In this document: in pieces, positions 49,506-61,225 of the stretch
Layout: every line of letters starts with the position of its first letter
Position numbering within the stretch: the stretch's first letter is position 1
Source: Symbiodinium sp. CCMP2592
Lineage: Eukaryota > Sar > Dinophyceae > Suessiales > Symbiodiniaceae
Direction: 5' to 3'
DNA: 64,000 nt
NCBI GenBank assembly: GCA_905221615.1
Contig: CAJNDT010000591.1
Coordinates: 951,825 to 1,015,824 of the forward strand
Made by a program: the position numbers and the translations under genes
The notes under the pieces: generated by a model
What the model was told of the DNA's origin: nothing
Database searches by the model: none
Seen by the model: only the letters and a program-made list of their open reading frames with translations

Positions 49506-50448
49506 TGAGCGGCTTTCGGGTTAAACGGTAAGGGCTTTCATATAGGAGTTGTGTTGGGTTTTACTTGTTGCTTTGGGGCTTAGGGTTTAGGTTTATGGAG
49601 ATACTGCTAGTCCCCTGTTCATGTGCCTACTTTCTGAGTACATTGGTACGGCGACCGTTATCAGTCTTATACAAGCCCATAGATACGACCCACGTGACAC
49701 CTCGTGTTAGCGTCTACTTGTGCAGTTCCCCTAGCATTCAAGTGCGGTCAACGGACTTCCTGCAACGGTCTGCCAGGCTTACACAGCTTTTGGTTTAGAC
49801 TGTCGTCTTGAAGATCTGGGGTTCAAAGAGAGTGGAACAAGTTTGTTAATCAACACGTGATTGTACCCTGCCTACCTTGATTTGACCCCTTTGAACATGT
49901 GCCACCACAATAGTTTGTGTGTTAGGTTGCATGTACTAGGGATTAGGAACGTTTTTAGGATGTCGAATGGTGTCCAATTGAAAGTCGGCAGCTGCTCTTG
50001 ATCCTTTTTTCAGACAGTCGCAGCTTCTTCTGTACTATCCTGTAGCAGCTAGGTTTAGCCGATTCCGGTTTAGCCGAGCTTGCTGGACACCGTCGCTTAC
50101 ATTATGGAGATGTTACTTCCGGCAGATTGCGAAGCACTGCCGGATCTGTTAGATTCAGCCATTATGCTGCGACGCTTGCACATCTCCATGTAGGAGAAGT
50201 ATGCGGTCAGGATGTGTCACCATCCTCTTGCGTGATTTGTAATCCCAGAGAGACTATCCCGAGAAGTCGAAGCCCTAGAGCGCTCAGGCACTGAGCCGCA
50301 AGGGCCTAAGACATGTTTCCTGGCTGTTAATTCAATATAACACTAACAGAAATCTTTAACCGTTTTAACAGCACCAATATTGCTGCTGATACGAGTAAGT
50401 GTTATCAGAACTCAAGATTTACATATCTGTGCTCACATATAAATATTC

Positions 50449-50449
<1 letters not shown>

Positions 50450-50494
<45 letters not shown>

Positions 50495-50552
50495 ATGTGC
50501 ATATTACTACGAGTCTTTGAGCTCCCCGCACTGCGAGACATTCTGGCTTGGG

Positions 50553-50588
<36 letters not shown>
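50450..50588. repeat. Microsatellite (TA)n, two blocks
   Basis: TA runs at 50,453-50,498 and 50,556-50,587. Confidence 0.9.
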
Positions 50589-50589
<1 letters not shown>

Positions 50590-51429
50590 TGTCTGTTTAT
50601 ATTATATGTTTAAACAAAAAAGTATAGGGTGGGTTTCTAGTTGAGCAAAGGATAGAGGGAGATGCTGAGCGTGAAGCGGCTGCACCAAAGGTGCAACCAC
50701 ATCTCTGAGAGATGGCAGCAGAAACGCGCGGCTGCTTGTGGGTTTAGGGTTTGGGGCTGGGGGGATGGAGGAGAGAGGGGCGAGAAAGGAAGTGATATGG
50801 GTTTCTGGACCCTACCAGGACCGGTAGGGTGCTCTGAATAGATGCCTCAAGTCGAGCCTTTGTTAATGGTCGTCTGCAGTGTGTTCCAGAGTGTAGTTTC
50901 GGTCCCCCAAACCTTGAGCCACCGTGTGGTTGTGGGTTAAAGGCAGTTGAGGTTAAGTCTCAGGAGCATTGCCTACCAGAACTTTATTGGGTAGGGCCGT
51001 TAAGAAACCAATATCGGGGTTCATGACCAGAACCTATTAAAAGACTCTAGCTCTTATTTGTTTAAGGTAGTCCTTTCTAGCAGTTGGTTTGTCCGTTATC
51101 CGTCTCAGATGTGCACCGAGGAGACAGCTCTAAGAGCTAGCTGCTGCAGGAACTAAGCATTTACTATACCATACTATACAAAATCTGAATTGCACTACAT
51201 TGCATTAGGCTGTTGTATAGTACAGTATAACATGTTATGTTATGTTATGTTATGTTATACTCCATTATCATACTATTCTTGTATTCTGACCTACAAAGCC
51301 GAAGGCTCTGCTGACGAATAAGGTCCCCTAAGGGTCCATGTGCCAATACCGTATGTGTAAAACAAGTACATAAATATGCGCAACATATTTATAAATGCGC
51401 ATATGCATACACATGCCTTCCTACCTCCG

Positions 51430-51489
51430 CACCTACATACATGCAGACATACATACATACATACATTCAGAGCTCTCCCTCTCTGTATT

Positions 51490-51527
<38 letters not shown>

Positions 51528-51600
51528 TACATATGTATGTATATGTATATGTATATAGACATACATACATATACATACATACATATATACATACATATGC
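51430..51600. repeat. Microsatellite (CATA)n and (TA)n
   Basis: ACATACATACAT words flank a (TA)n core at 51,492-51,525. Confidence 0.9.
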
Positions 51601-52065
51601 CCGGGCCTTTAGATACTCCGTTCAGGAAGTTCAGGCTCTTTGGGTTTGCGGTTTAGGAAGGTTGCTAGCAGGCAGTGAGACAAACGACCCTGTATTGACC
51701 CTGATAGGTTTCTTATGCGGTGACTTCATGCTTTGCTTTGGGCAACCTTTCAATCGCTCCGAACAAATATTTCCACCACGAAGAGCAGATGTTGTCGTCC
51801 TCACCTGGTTGTGGCCTCTTGACTGTTCAGCCCTTTATCTGTCCTTTAAGTCTTAAGCCCTGAATCCTAAGCCCTATCCCCTGGGCCGTAAGTCTTACTG
51901 GTGTGCTCTCGAATTTCTACCCTCGAGCCAAACTACGAAGATCCCTCAACCGTTTTCCTGAGACGCTTATCCCCGTGCAAGCTGACCCACCAAACCCAGA
52001 CACAAGCAGCTTGATTCTTTGCAGACCCAAGGCAGGGATCGTGCTCATGTAATTTTTCGGGGGGG

Positions 52066-52216
52066 TCCTGATTATAGCTATGGTATAGTATCCCCCCTAA
52101 AGCCCTATAATTATTAAGGCCCCCACATTATAACACCCTTAATATAGATCCCTTATAGTAGCCCTGATAGGCCCCCTTTCAAGGAACCCTATTCTAATGA
52201 TTAAGGCCCCCCAGAT
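52066..52216. repeat. Element family H, two overlapping copies
   Basis: GGGGGGTCCTGATTATAGCT ... ATAATTATTAAGGCCCCC and again CTAATGATTAAGGCCCCCC. Confidence 0.55.
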
Positions 52217-52871
52217 GACTCTCCGGCTTGCAGGAGATCCCTGACGCTCAGTTCAGCGACAGGCAAGAGCCACTGGATGCAGGGGTGGGGTTTAGGGTTT
52301 AGGGTTTCAGGTTTGGGGATCATAGAGTTCAGGGATTGCGGTTTGGGGTTTAGGGATTAGGGTGGGGGGGAGGGTTTGCTTAGGAGGGGCTCTGTAAGGG
52401 CTCCTTCAGGGGAATCCTTTAAGGGATCCTTTAGGGGTTTAGGGATCAGGGTGTGAGGCCCAGGGTTCATTGTTCATGATCTGCGGTTCATGGCTCTTGA
52501 CGTGGTGTAAGGGCTCAACAGATTTTTTGAAGTGGGACACGAACCAGGGAAGCCAAAACCCGACACCCTAAAGCCTAATTTGCAAAAGTACGTGCGCTAT
52601 CGTTTGGGGCACTCGGTGACTCAGTGACTAAAGGCCCTTGGAAATTCCAAAACCGAAGGAAGGCGCATGCCCCAGTACCGTTAAACCCTCATGCACACCT
52701 GAAGTTTTGTGGTTGCGTGCGCATTTGCGGAATTTGCATCCATGTAGTAAAGTTCACACCGTATAACCTTAAACATTCAACCCTAAACCGTAAACCTTTA
52801 CAGTTACGGGTTGCCTGGTAGACCATGCCTCAGTCCTGGGTTTTGACAAAGTGAGTGCGGTACGTATCATA

Positions 52872-52980
52872 AGGGAGTTTCCGAAACTAAGGGGTATCTG
52901 ATTTTGGTGTCCTTATAATGAGGATCCTGCCATTGAGGTTACCGTATTAATTGGGGTCCCCTATTTGTTGGAAACCCCCA
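52872..52980. repeat. Foldback element, family A
   Basis: AGGGAGTTTCCGAAACTAAG against TATTTGTTGGAAACCCCCA; diverged copy beyond the copia element. Confidence 0.8.
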
Positions 52981-53300
52981 ATAAACTCCAGGACAAGCTC
53001 CGTTGGTGAAGGGCTGCATAGGGCTTTTGATGCAGGCTCTCCAGGACGATACGTGGGTTGCATTGAAGCGGCTAGAAACCACAATATGTTCAACGAGTAT
53101 CGTGTTTGGCATGTTTGTTGCGAACATAGAAACATGTTTCATGTTCCTGAATGATGGTGAGACTAGAAGCGTTGATTGCACGAAGACAAGCCTTGCTAGT
53201 ATTGGCTGTAAAATTGCGTCGCTAATTTGTTCAATCAACCGTGGCCGTTTTCATCTGGCAGAGGACCTCATGATGTCAGCATCGCTGTCAAGGGCGCATA

Positions 53301-53409
53301 ATATAGAAGCTTTAATAATTACCAAAACGAATTTTGGGAGTTCCTTACAATTACGGTATAATTATTGAGCTCCACAACCATGTTCTCATTATTAAGGCCC
53401 CTATATTAC
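53301..53409. repeat. Element family H
   Basis: TTTAATAATTACCAAAACG ... TCATTATTAAGGCCCCTA. Confidence 0.65.
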
Positions 53410-54188
53410 TTCCATGATTCTGCAACCTGAGTTCCCCCCCTTGCAGCCCGGAGCCAGAGATCCGGCAATTCCAGGATTAGGGGTTTGGGGTTTAGGGGCC
53501 GATTGAGGGAGTGGGGGTCAGTGTAGGCCATTGGGGCTGGAGGCCTAGACCTTATGGTTTCGCGGCTAAAGGCATTTTGGTTGATGGATTCGGGGGTTGA
53601 GGTAGCGACCCTGAGCGCAGGGGCGGCATGATGGGCATGATGCGTGCCACAGAGCAAAAGAAAGGAAGGCCAGCACGGGGGGTGGGTCAGGTGTTTGTAC
53701 TAAAACCCGTCTAAACCCAATTGACGGCAGTGTGCATACTTACATTGGATTTGAGGGCTGCTCTGGTGGTAACTCTTGAGATTTAGAGTGGGTTTGTGGG
53801 GTGCAAAATTCGGTTTTGTTTTTTGCTTTAATGTTTCGGAACTAGGGGGTTGATGGGTTGCAAATGGTTATGCTGGGTTCGTGACACTCCACCCGAACCC
53901 CCCAATGCGCGGCTTCTAAAGGCTATGCTACATACTACACAGCTGCCTGGATGAAAATCTCCGAACTGCAGCAACCCAGCCCTTAACCTGCAGCCCTGAA
54001 CCGATGACTACCCCTTGACCTAAAATCATGAGCCACGACATCCGAAGCTTTAAGCACCTACTAGACCATGAACCCAACAACCTGCGACTATTGTCCCGAA
54101 GCCCAAACCTCACCCAGCCAGGTGGGCGAAGTGGCAAAAGTGCAACGAACTCCTCAATGAGCTCCGCTCCCAGCATCGAAGTTGAACC

Positions 54189-54296
54189 CTCTGGGTCCAT
54201 GTACCCCGATAGTATATACCTTGGCCTCAATGTACTCCTTATATAGGTACATCGGGCCTAAAGTACATATTCTTGGGGTACATGGAGCCTTATAGG
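54189..54296. repeat. Foldback element, family E
   Basis: GGGTCCATGTACCCCGATAG against TCTTGGGGTACATGGAGCC; inner AGGTACATCGGGCC. Confidence 0.75.
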
Positions 54297-54554
54297 GGAA
54301 AGTTAGGGTTTCGGGTTTCAGGCTTCGGGTTTGGAGTTTCGGATTCGGGCTGTGGCGCTTGGGGTTTGCTTGCGCTGTTATGCAACTCATGGCCACTCTA
54401 CTTGTCACGACACATGTAGAAGCACATAAATGTATGAACAAGCTTCAAGAAGCAGCTCCCTTCCCAAGCTCTCTCTGTCTCCGGCTGTCCTTCCACCGGG
54501 ATGGGTGTCCGTGTCTGTCTCTGTCTCTGTGGTGCGTGGGCGTGCGTTCGTGTG

Positions 54555-54561
54555 CGTGAGT

Positions 54562-54657
<96 letters not shown>

Positions 54658-54770
54658 TGGGTGTGGGTGTGTGGGTGTGGGTGTGGGTGTGGGTGTGGGA
54701 GTGGGTGTGGGTGTGGGTGTGGGTGTGTGTGTGTGTGTGCGCGCGCACATGCGTGTGTGTGTGTGTGTCT
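54555..54770. repeat. Long (TG)n / (GTGTGG)n tract
   Basis: About 200 bp of TG with GGGTGTGGGTGT variants, then GCGCGCGCAC; all open frames here are repeat artefacts. Confidence 0.95.
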
Positions 54771-54805
54771 CTGTATGTGCGTGGCTGGGGGTGGGTGAGC
54801 GAGGG

Positions 54806-54875
54806 AGTGAGTCCTGCCTGCCTGCCTGCCTGGTTGCTTCCCTACCTGCATGCCTGCCTGCCTGGTTGCTTCGGT
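54806..54875. repeat. (CCTG)n minisatellite
   Basis: CCTGCCTGCCTGCCTG blocks, repeated about 50 bp apart with GGTTGCTTC. Confidence 0.85.
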
Positions 54876-55157
54876 CGGTTCTGCCATCTTAAGAGACGTC
54901 TCCGTGCAACGACGATCTCCATTCCTACCGCCACAGAGAGCCAATACAAAGCCAGTGCCCAAACAACATCAGCATAAAGTTGACATCGCCTCGCCCCTTC
55001 CCCCCGTGCAGTGCAGGGACAGAGATGCTGAGCCCCTAAAGCCCTATTCCAATGTTGTCGGCTTTCGCCTAGTAAATTGATGAGGCGATTCAGATGTTTG
55101 TTTTCGGCCTTATATCGGACTTTCTAGAGCCACAAGGGCGGCTATCTTTCCTTCCAG

Positions 55158-55232
55158 GGGGTCAAGATGATGAGCCCTGAAAGCCTGAAAGCACGGAGGT
55201 CATCACTTAGAGATCGGCCGTGGGTTTGCAAG
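55158..55232 (+). CDS. Possible isolated exon
   Basis: From CTTCCAG| to TGCAAG|GTTTGG; reads VKMMSPESLKARRSSLRDR. Both splice signals look good; whether it belongs to the ARM gene is unknown. Confidence 0.35.
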
Positions 55233-56347
55233 GTTTGGGTGTGCTGATGTGATTCGGTCCATTCCGTCGCGGGCGAAGAGCAAGCTGTGCGAAGCTGTTG
55301 TTTTGAAATAGCAAATCCAAAGTAGCATCTGATCCCGAGTTGTGAAACCTTCAACCATCAAGCAAGACCAAACCGCATGTGCATGTCTCCCTGCTTGTCC
55401 TGCATTCCCTCGTACAACACTGTGCTAGGCATCCTTAGTCCGCTGCAGGCCGAAACGTAATGCAGAACGACCTCGTGCATGCAATACACGATTTTCAGAA
55501 TAGGCGCGTACCTCGACAGCATGGCCATCAGGTTCAACACATTGTGATACAAGTGCTTGTCGAGTGCATGAACCCAACGCCTGTGTTGCATTCGAGACAC
55601 CAAATCAATTGTGCCACGCTGATTAGATTCGGTGTCGGCGTCGTGCTCTCCTGTGATCTGTGTATCTTGTTCGCATGATCTGCGCAGACAGAGGCTCTGG
55701 ACTCAGCGAGGCAAACATCGGGAGCCGGAAAATGCTCAACATAACCAACGGGAGAAGCTTTTTGTGTGAGGACGGTTGGCATGTATCTCGCGTTCGAACG
55801 AACGGGATGATTGCTCGATGTTCTTGCTGCATGACATATGTGCCGATGGGGTTCCGCGGTTCGGGTCTGAAGCTGCTTGCGGGAGTATCTTCGTTTTTTG
55901 ATGCACGGGCAGGATTGGCGGTCCTTGAGTCATTGAGCTGAGAGCCGCGGTTGCATCATGCATGAACAGTCAAAACCTTGAAAGTAGACTGGCCGCAAAC
56001 TCTGAGTTGCGAATGCAAAACTCCAGCACAGGTGTTTTGGCAGTTGCTCTCTTCTCAATGCGAAGACCATGGCAAATTTGAGCATGTGTGAGCAACGCTG
56101 CGTTCGGCGGTGAAGTTCAAAGGTGCCCCAGGCAACTATCCGAGAACACAGGGAGTTGTATGAACAACTTTTCAGGAACTACCTAAGTAGCCCCGGAGTT
56201 ATGTTGAGTTATGTTGAGTTATGTTGAGTTATCTTGCAGGTCCGAATAAGTCGTAATAACTTTTTGCAGTCTCAAAAACCATACTTTTGCTGAATCGCAC
56301 CTTTTTTTCGGCATTTGCCAGACTTTGCGAGTATAATGTCTGTATAA
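55233..56347. other. Spacer between plus-strand and minus-strand genes
   Basis: No gene I can support. GAGTTATGTT is repeated four times at 56,198-56,236. A minus-strand frame at 55,358-55,603 (HRRWVHALDKHLYHN) looks faintly protein-like. Confidence 0.45.
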
Positions 56348-58366
56348 TTAATGCAACAAAGTGACTTTGGCCCCTTCTTGAAGGGACCAAGACACGCGAC
56401 AGGTATGCAAGATGAACTTGCAGGGTACTAACACGTTCTCTTCCGTCGTTGTCCACACACTGTTGCATTGAGCAAGCCGCGAAATGGAATCATTTACCGT
56501 GTGCATCTTATGGCAAAGCCCGAAACAGTCATTGTTGAGCTGGACCCAGCATCTCACATTGACCGCCAGGGTGGGAGCCAAGATGTACACGGTCTTTTTT
56601 GCTTCAATAGCACCGCTGCTGCACAACAGGCGCCTGGAGCAAAGGGCCTTGGCCACGCCAAGCTGCAGTGCCAGAGCTGCATCAGGTCTTGGGTTCTCCA
56701 AGGCTGGCTGCAAACTGAAGGACGTTTGCATTTGGGCATCCGTCCTTGCAAGTCGCAGCAAGGCAGCTTGTTCGAAACCTGTTAGTTTCTTCATTCTGGG
56801 TGCCACATCCTGCTTGAAGAGATTGTTTCGCCTCTCAGTGGGGAAGCAATCAGCCAGAACATGGCTTTCCTCAAGTTGGGAAGGTATGTGCATCGCATAG
56901 TGGTGCTTCGGTTTCACTTTGTCCGTCCCGTAGCACTTCTCGTAAAGTTCAAGGTGCTTCTTTTGCAGCTGGAGCATGTCCCGGGCCGCCGCTTTGTCCC
57001 GGGACTGCTTCAGGAAACGCACATAATTAGAAATTCGGCAGAGTAGCTGCAGTGATCGAACGTTGTCCCTCAGCAACTCGCAAGGAGCCAGCACTCTCTC
57101 GGCAAAGAAAACGACCAAAGGCAAGACCGACATTGTTTCGGAGGCCTTGCCGCGATATTCCCCACCGGATTGCAAGAGTTTGGAACTGAGCAGTCGCGCC
57201 ACCCTCATACCTTGACCCTGCCAAGCATGTTTTGCCAAGGCATCCGCCAGCTCTGCTGTTTTCTTAAGAGCACCCGCTTCTAGCGCTGCATCCAGGAAGA
57301 GTCCCAGCTCCACGTTCACTATACCGTTCACATAGAAGCAATGTTGCCCGTCGTAGAGAACCCGCTGCGGAGGGATCAAGTCGGGTTGCCGGCAGGGGAG
57401 ACTCTGCGGCACATATCGCCAGCCAAGCAGGGTTTGGGCTCGCTCCAGCTGGGCTTGGTTGGGAAGCTGCCTCAGGTGTTGCAGGTATTCCTTTAATTTT
57501 TCGACATGCAAGCGGCGAAATACCCCAAAATCTGGCTCTGTTATCGGATGCAAGGAGTCGATGCTGTAGCCGACGTTGCAAGCATTCCTGCACTTTATGC
57601 AGGGCCGCACCCCGGAAGAACCTTTAGCCGCCATGGTCCCTCTCAAAGCAGCTTCATCTGCGAGCAGCCAAAACTTCTGGGCTCGCACCAAAACGGGCGA
57701 GCCCGTGCTGTCCTGGATTGCGAAACCCTGGAGCTCCTCTTGCAGGCGGCCAACGAATTCGCACATGACGCCGGCCAAGCCTCCAGCTGCTGCATTTACT
57801 AGAGAATGCCTGACGCACCCCACCGTCGTCCATGAGTACTCTGCCTGCAACGTCGTGGCCAACTGCAGGAAGCTAATGTACATGAGGTACGCTTTTCTGC
57901 GGTTGTCTGGTTGGACAATGTTGCCTGGGACGGCTTCGTCGACATACACCAGGGCATCCAGGGTGCCGTCAGGTGCCGTTTTTACAGCCGCAGACAAAAT
58001 GTCTGCGAATGCTTTGTTCGCCTGGCACTTCTCAGTCAATGACGCAGCTAGGCTCATGACAGGGATCCTTATCGGGTCTCCCTTCGCTGCTGGTAGCAGA
58101 AGGTCCCGAAGGCATCCTTGTTCTCTCTCATACTTCAGGCCGGTGTCGTGCTTGATTGCAGGCATGCCCAGGCCAGCTGTAATTTTCTCGATGTGGGCAT
58201 CGGTAAGCCCACGTATACTCTGCAGCCGCTCAATGAACTCAGACCTGCTCGGAAGACAAAGCAGCTCGTCTCGCTTCCGTTTCCTCGAGGTTTCCATGGG
58301 CGGCAGGCAACAGGACGCTACATCCTCTTGAGCTGAGTTGGTTCTCCGGAGGCAAGTATGCAGCAT
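56348..58366 (-). CDS. DDE-transposase-like protein (dinoflagellate family)
   Basis: 672 codons; the better start may be Met24 (58,297, METSRKRKRDE), which places a basic nuclear-localisation-like stretch at the front. Candidate catalytic acidic residues are D237 (LLADEAAL), D339 (YDGQHCFYVNG) and E511 (PTERRNN). A CIKC zinc pair is at 256-259, and KPKHHYAMHIP at 484-494 resembles the KPKxHxxxH segment found before the last acidic residue in several eukaryotic cut-and-paste transposases. The C-terminal 100 residues form a separate, Cys-containing domain. Assignment to a superfamily (CACTA/Plavaka-like?) is uncertain. It is the last gene of a minus-strand cluster. No frameshift is seen. Confidence 0.6.
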   Translation of the reverse strand: MLHTCLRRTNSAQEDVASCCLPPMETSRKRKRDELLCLPSRSEFIERLQSIRGLTDAHIEKITAGLGMPAIKHDTGLKYEREQGCLRDLLLPAAKGDPIRIPVMSLAASLTEKCQANKAFADILSAAVKTAPDGTLDALVYVDEAVPGNIVQPDNRRKAYLMYISFLQLATTLQAEYSWTTVGCVRHSLVNAAAGGLAGVMCEFVGRLQEELQGFAIQDSTGSPVLVRAQKFWLLADEAALRGTMAAKGSSGVRPCIKCRNACNVGYSIDSLHPITEPDFGVFRRLHVEKLKEYLQHLRQLPNQAQLERAQTLLGWRYVPQSLPCRQPDLIPPQRVLYDGQHCFYVNGIVNVELGLFLDAALEAGALKKTAELADALAKHAWQGQGMRVARLLSSKLLQSGGEYRGKASETMSVLPLVVFFAERVLAPCELLRDNVRSLQLLCRISNYVRFLKQSRDKAAARDMLQLQKKHLELYEKCYGTDKVKPKHHYAMHIPSQLEESHVLADCFPTERRNNLFKQDVAPRMKKLTGFEQAALLRLARTDAQMQTSFSLQPALENPRPDAALALQLGVAKALCSRRLLCSSGAIEAKKTVYILAPTLAVNVRCWVQLNNDCFGLCHKMHTVNDSISRLAQCNSVWTTTEENVLVPCKFILHTCRVSWSLQEGAKVTLLH

Positions 58367-58512
58367 TCAGACGCGGTCAAGTTATTATTATTCTTATTAT
58401 TATATACATCGTGATGTGGAACGCTTGCAAAGAGCAGCAAAGCTTTTTTTTTCCTCTGCTATTGCGATCGATCGTGGGTCAAACCACGTTTGCTCTGTAC
58501 ACAAGTACTAAC

Positions 58513-58842
58513 TCAGTTGAGCTGGTCGCTGACACTTCGCTGTGTTAGCATGGCCATCTCTTCCTTCCGCAAAAGTTTCCCTGGTGTGTCCGAGGGCTGC
58601 TTGGAGTCTGCAGGGGAGCTGCTGTCACCGAGCCTGCGAGTCTTCCGCGACTTGGGGCTGCAGTGGCGGCTTCGCTTGCAGTTCCTCAACTGCACGACTC
58701 TGCCTTGGACCAGGGCTTCAGCGTCCAGGAAACGTCCGTCAGGCTCTAGGCCCTTGTGAACCCAACCGTGCAGGGCGACGTGCTCGCAGACTGTTGCATT
58801 CGCAGACAAAGCGAAAGCATGCTTCAGTGTCATCATTCTCAT
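58513..58842 (-). CDS. Hypothetical small protein or exon
   Basis: 109 codons; LKHAFALSANATVCEHVALH and LEPDGRFLDAEALVQGRVVQ look protein-like, the rest is Ser/Lys-rich. Could be an exon of a gene running 59.6-58.5 kb. Not recognised. Confidence 0.3.
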   Translation of the reverse strand: MRMMTLKHAFALSANATVCEHVALHGWVHKGLEPDGRFLDAEALVQGRVVQLRNCKRSRHCSPKSRKTRRLGDSSSPADSKQPSDTPGKLLRKEEMAMLTQRSVSDQLN

Positions 58843-59388
58843 CTGGGCATGGAGATCTTATATTCATGCAGCAAGCTAGTAGGGTTTCGGGTGTAGATAG
58901 AAATCTCCATGGAACCCTACCTTGTTTTTCCCGAAGTAGAGGTCCACCGCACGACCTTCGTCCTGGAGCACCGCACGAGCTTGCTTCGACATGGCCTTCA
59001 GCCGCGGACAGTACGGGGAGGGATGCGGTCTGCCCTAAAGGATTTCCCTGCATGTATTTGAACCAACGCAGCCACATATATAGGTTCCCTGTCAAGAAAG
59101 TATAGACATGATGCCGTGCAGACACAGGGCAAGCACTACTGCCCTCCAGCTCACAGCTTCCAACTAATACGGCCGCATATAGCCCTGACGGGGATCTGTA
59201 TCGGGCTGCTTATTAGAAGAAGGCCGAAGCTTGCACTACTTCCAGCTGTGAAGGGCTCACGCTTTTCACGGGCATGCAGTCCCACGGCAGTGGCGAAAGC
59301 AAATTCGATTTGAGCAGACTCTCTATACAGTGCATCTGCTGTGACATGCGACATGCCGCGAATGCACAGCAATTGCAAAAACTGGCAG

Positions 59389-59610
59389 CTACTGCTCGGA
59401 GTCCTCCGACTCAGACCTCTCGCACCTCCGCTTCGTGCCCCGCGACGATGCCGCGGCCGGCTCGCTGGCTTCTGCCGAAGTGTGGTCCCGGGCCAATGGA
59501 TACTTGAACCACTTCCACCACCACACGACGGCACCGCCCAGGTCGATGCTTTTCTTCCAGCACCAGCGCCATTCGAACGTCGCCCTGGGGGACCGCGAAC
59601 GTTCTCTCAA
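59389..59610 (-). CDS. Hypothetical small protein or exon
   Basis: 73 codons: FEWRWCWKKSIDLGG, VVWWWKWFKYPLARD, then a Ser/Arg/Glu-rich tail with KRRCER. A frame at 58,739-59,125 on the same strand carries a similar WLRWFKY segment, so this kind of aromatic segment occurs twice. Not recognised. Confidence 0.35.
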   Translation of the reverse strand: MRERSRSPRATFEWRWCWKKSIDLGGAVVWWWKWFKYPLARDHTSAEASEPAAASSRGTKRRCERSESEDSEQ

Positions 59611-60017
59611 CGAACGCCTCGTGGTGTCGGGGCTCGCCTGCCAGTTCGAACAAGAATATATTCTGGAGAGATATTATATTATGCGTTGTACAGACAAGCC
59701 TGACGCTGCCGCATACTGTACAAGGCACTGCAGGGGCGAGGCTACACAGGGTCTGGAGCAGAACTGGCTGCAGAAAGAGTGAAGCTGTGCACAACGACGC
59801 TTCTGACCATGGTCTTCGCAACTCCATGCTTGTTTCGTCCTGAGCGGTCTGCATCGGTTCTCGTTGTTTTGAATTAGATTGCATCGAATTATAGAAAGCT
59901 AGAAGAAAAAACTACCTGCTGCTAAAAAACTATGGCCTTGCAAGATGCATGCCTGCATGCGATGATTAATGCTACCTGGGCGGAGGATCACGTGAAACCT
60001 CCTACTTCGGTGACGGC

Positions 60018-61049
60018 TCAGCTGCCCTTGTTGACCCTGCGTCTCTTTAGGGCAGGCGGGTTCTCTGCCTCCGTCGCTGCCGGCTTCGCTTCCTTCGCGG
60101 CCTTTTTCAACCTGCTCTTCTCCTTCTGGGCCTGCTTGCAGTCCCCCAGCACGTCCTGGACTTCCTTGCTCAAGGTCTTCAGGTCGCTCTTGGAAAAGGC
60201 AAGGGGGACAACCTCCTCGGTGTCCTTCTTCGCGAGGACCTGCTCGGCCGAAAGCTTCCACGTGCCCAGCTTGCATTTCTGGTCCTTCAGCTTGGCGAGC
60301 AGCTCCGGGTCGGTCTCCTTCCCTTCCCAGGTGCTGACGGAGCACCACAGTGAGGTTACCGAGGCCAAGGAGGACTGTGCCACGGCTACAGCTTGCTTCT
60401 TCGCCTTCACCGCCGCTTTCTTGGCGGCTGTCTCCGCTTTTGCTGTCTGACTCTCCTTGGAGGTGTGCGACGGTAGGTCCCAGTCTTTAGTGGTCGGGTC
60501 CCCCTTCTTCTTGCGAACGTCCTTGACCCTCTTGTTGATCTCCTCCTGAATCGACTCCCTGATCTCGCCGGTGCTGCGAGACTGAATCGGGATTCTGATA
60601 GTCTCGCCGAGGTGGGGATGCTCGCGGCGATCATCGCAACTGTCGATGTGCTCTTGGGTAAAGCCCTTCGCCAAGTACACCGTAGCCGGCAAGTACTCAC
60701 CTTTCTCACACTCCTTCTGGAAGCGAACGGCACGGGACGTGAGGACGTCCGTGAGACGAGCTTCGAGCGTCGGCCAGTCTTTGTAGTCGCCTGAGCCCTT
60801 GTAGAACTCCGCCTTCTCTGCCGCGGTGGTATTCTTCCATGGCTCGAAGGACCCGAGCTGCCGCCACAACTTCATCTCCAGAGCGGCACAGGTCTTGCAC
60901 TTCTTGCTTGTCCACCGCCCGGTCAGGTCTTGGGCCGCGAAGGTCTTCTGGCAGAGTACACAAGCTTGCGGCTCCGCTGCCGTGTCCTGCAAGGGCTGGG
61001 TCTGGCTTTCGAGGCTTTCGCCTTGAGCGTCCTCGAAGGTGGCAACCAT
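60018..61049 (-). CDS. Hypothetical protein with N-terminal four-Cys zinc site
   Basis: 343 codons starting MVATFEDAQGES. CVLC (residues about 31-34) and KCKTC (about 52-56) form a probable zinc ribbon, followed by WRQLGSFEPWKN and YLPATVYLAKGFTQEHID. From residue 200 on it is Lys/Ala-rich and probably helical (AKAETAAKKAAVKAKKQ), ending with a basic KRRRVNK, NLS-like. It lies between the 181-aa gene upstream and the transposase-like gene downstream, same strand. I do not know the family; it is likely nuclear. Confidence 0.6.
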   Translation of the reverse strand: MVATFEDAQGESLESQTQPLQDTAAEPQACVLCQKTFAAQDLTGRWTSKKCKTCAALEMKLWRQLGSFEPWKNTTAAEKAEFYKGSGDYKDWPTLEARLTDVLTSRAVRFQKECEKGEYLPATVYLAKGFTQEHIDSCDDRREHPHLGETIRIPIQSRSTGEIRESIQEEINKRVKDVRKKKGDPTTKDWDLPSHTSKESQTAKAETAAKKAAVKAKKQAVAVAQSSLASVTSLWCSVSTWEGKETDPELLAKLKDQKCKLGTWKLSAEQVLAKKDTEEVVPLAFSKSDLKTLSKEVQDVLGDCKQAQKEKSRLKKAAKEAKPAATEAENPPALKRRRVNKGS

Positions 61050-61225
61050 GGCTGCGGTCTGGGCAAGCTAGGAGGAGAGGGGCAAACTAGAAGCTGAAAG
61101 TAGGTAGCTGCGGAGGCCAAGAAATCACGAGTCTGCAGATCTACTTCTGCTTCCTAAATCCACAAAGAAACAGACAGCAGCGATTCCAGAAAAGCTCCTG
61201 CCGGCAGCTTAGCCGCAGAGTACCA

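Larger units (their letters stand above)
49506..55157. other. Stretch without a supported gene
   Basis: Microsatellites, foldback copies (52,066; 52,872; 53,301; 54,189), loose TTTAGGG words. A weak 30-bp exon-like segment lies at 52,231 between TTGCAG and GCAAGA. Confidence 0.5.

Noticed and set aside
54430-54977. Several overlapping open frames rich in Val/Cys or Thr/His
   Set aside because: They are translations of a (TG)n/(CA)n repeat, without any protein-like segment.
57576-58331. Plus-strand 251-codon ORF opposite the transposase-like gene
   Set aside because: Antisense shadow; the minus frame is longer and has recognisable motifs.
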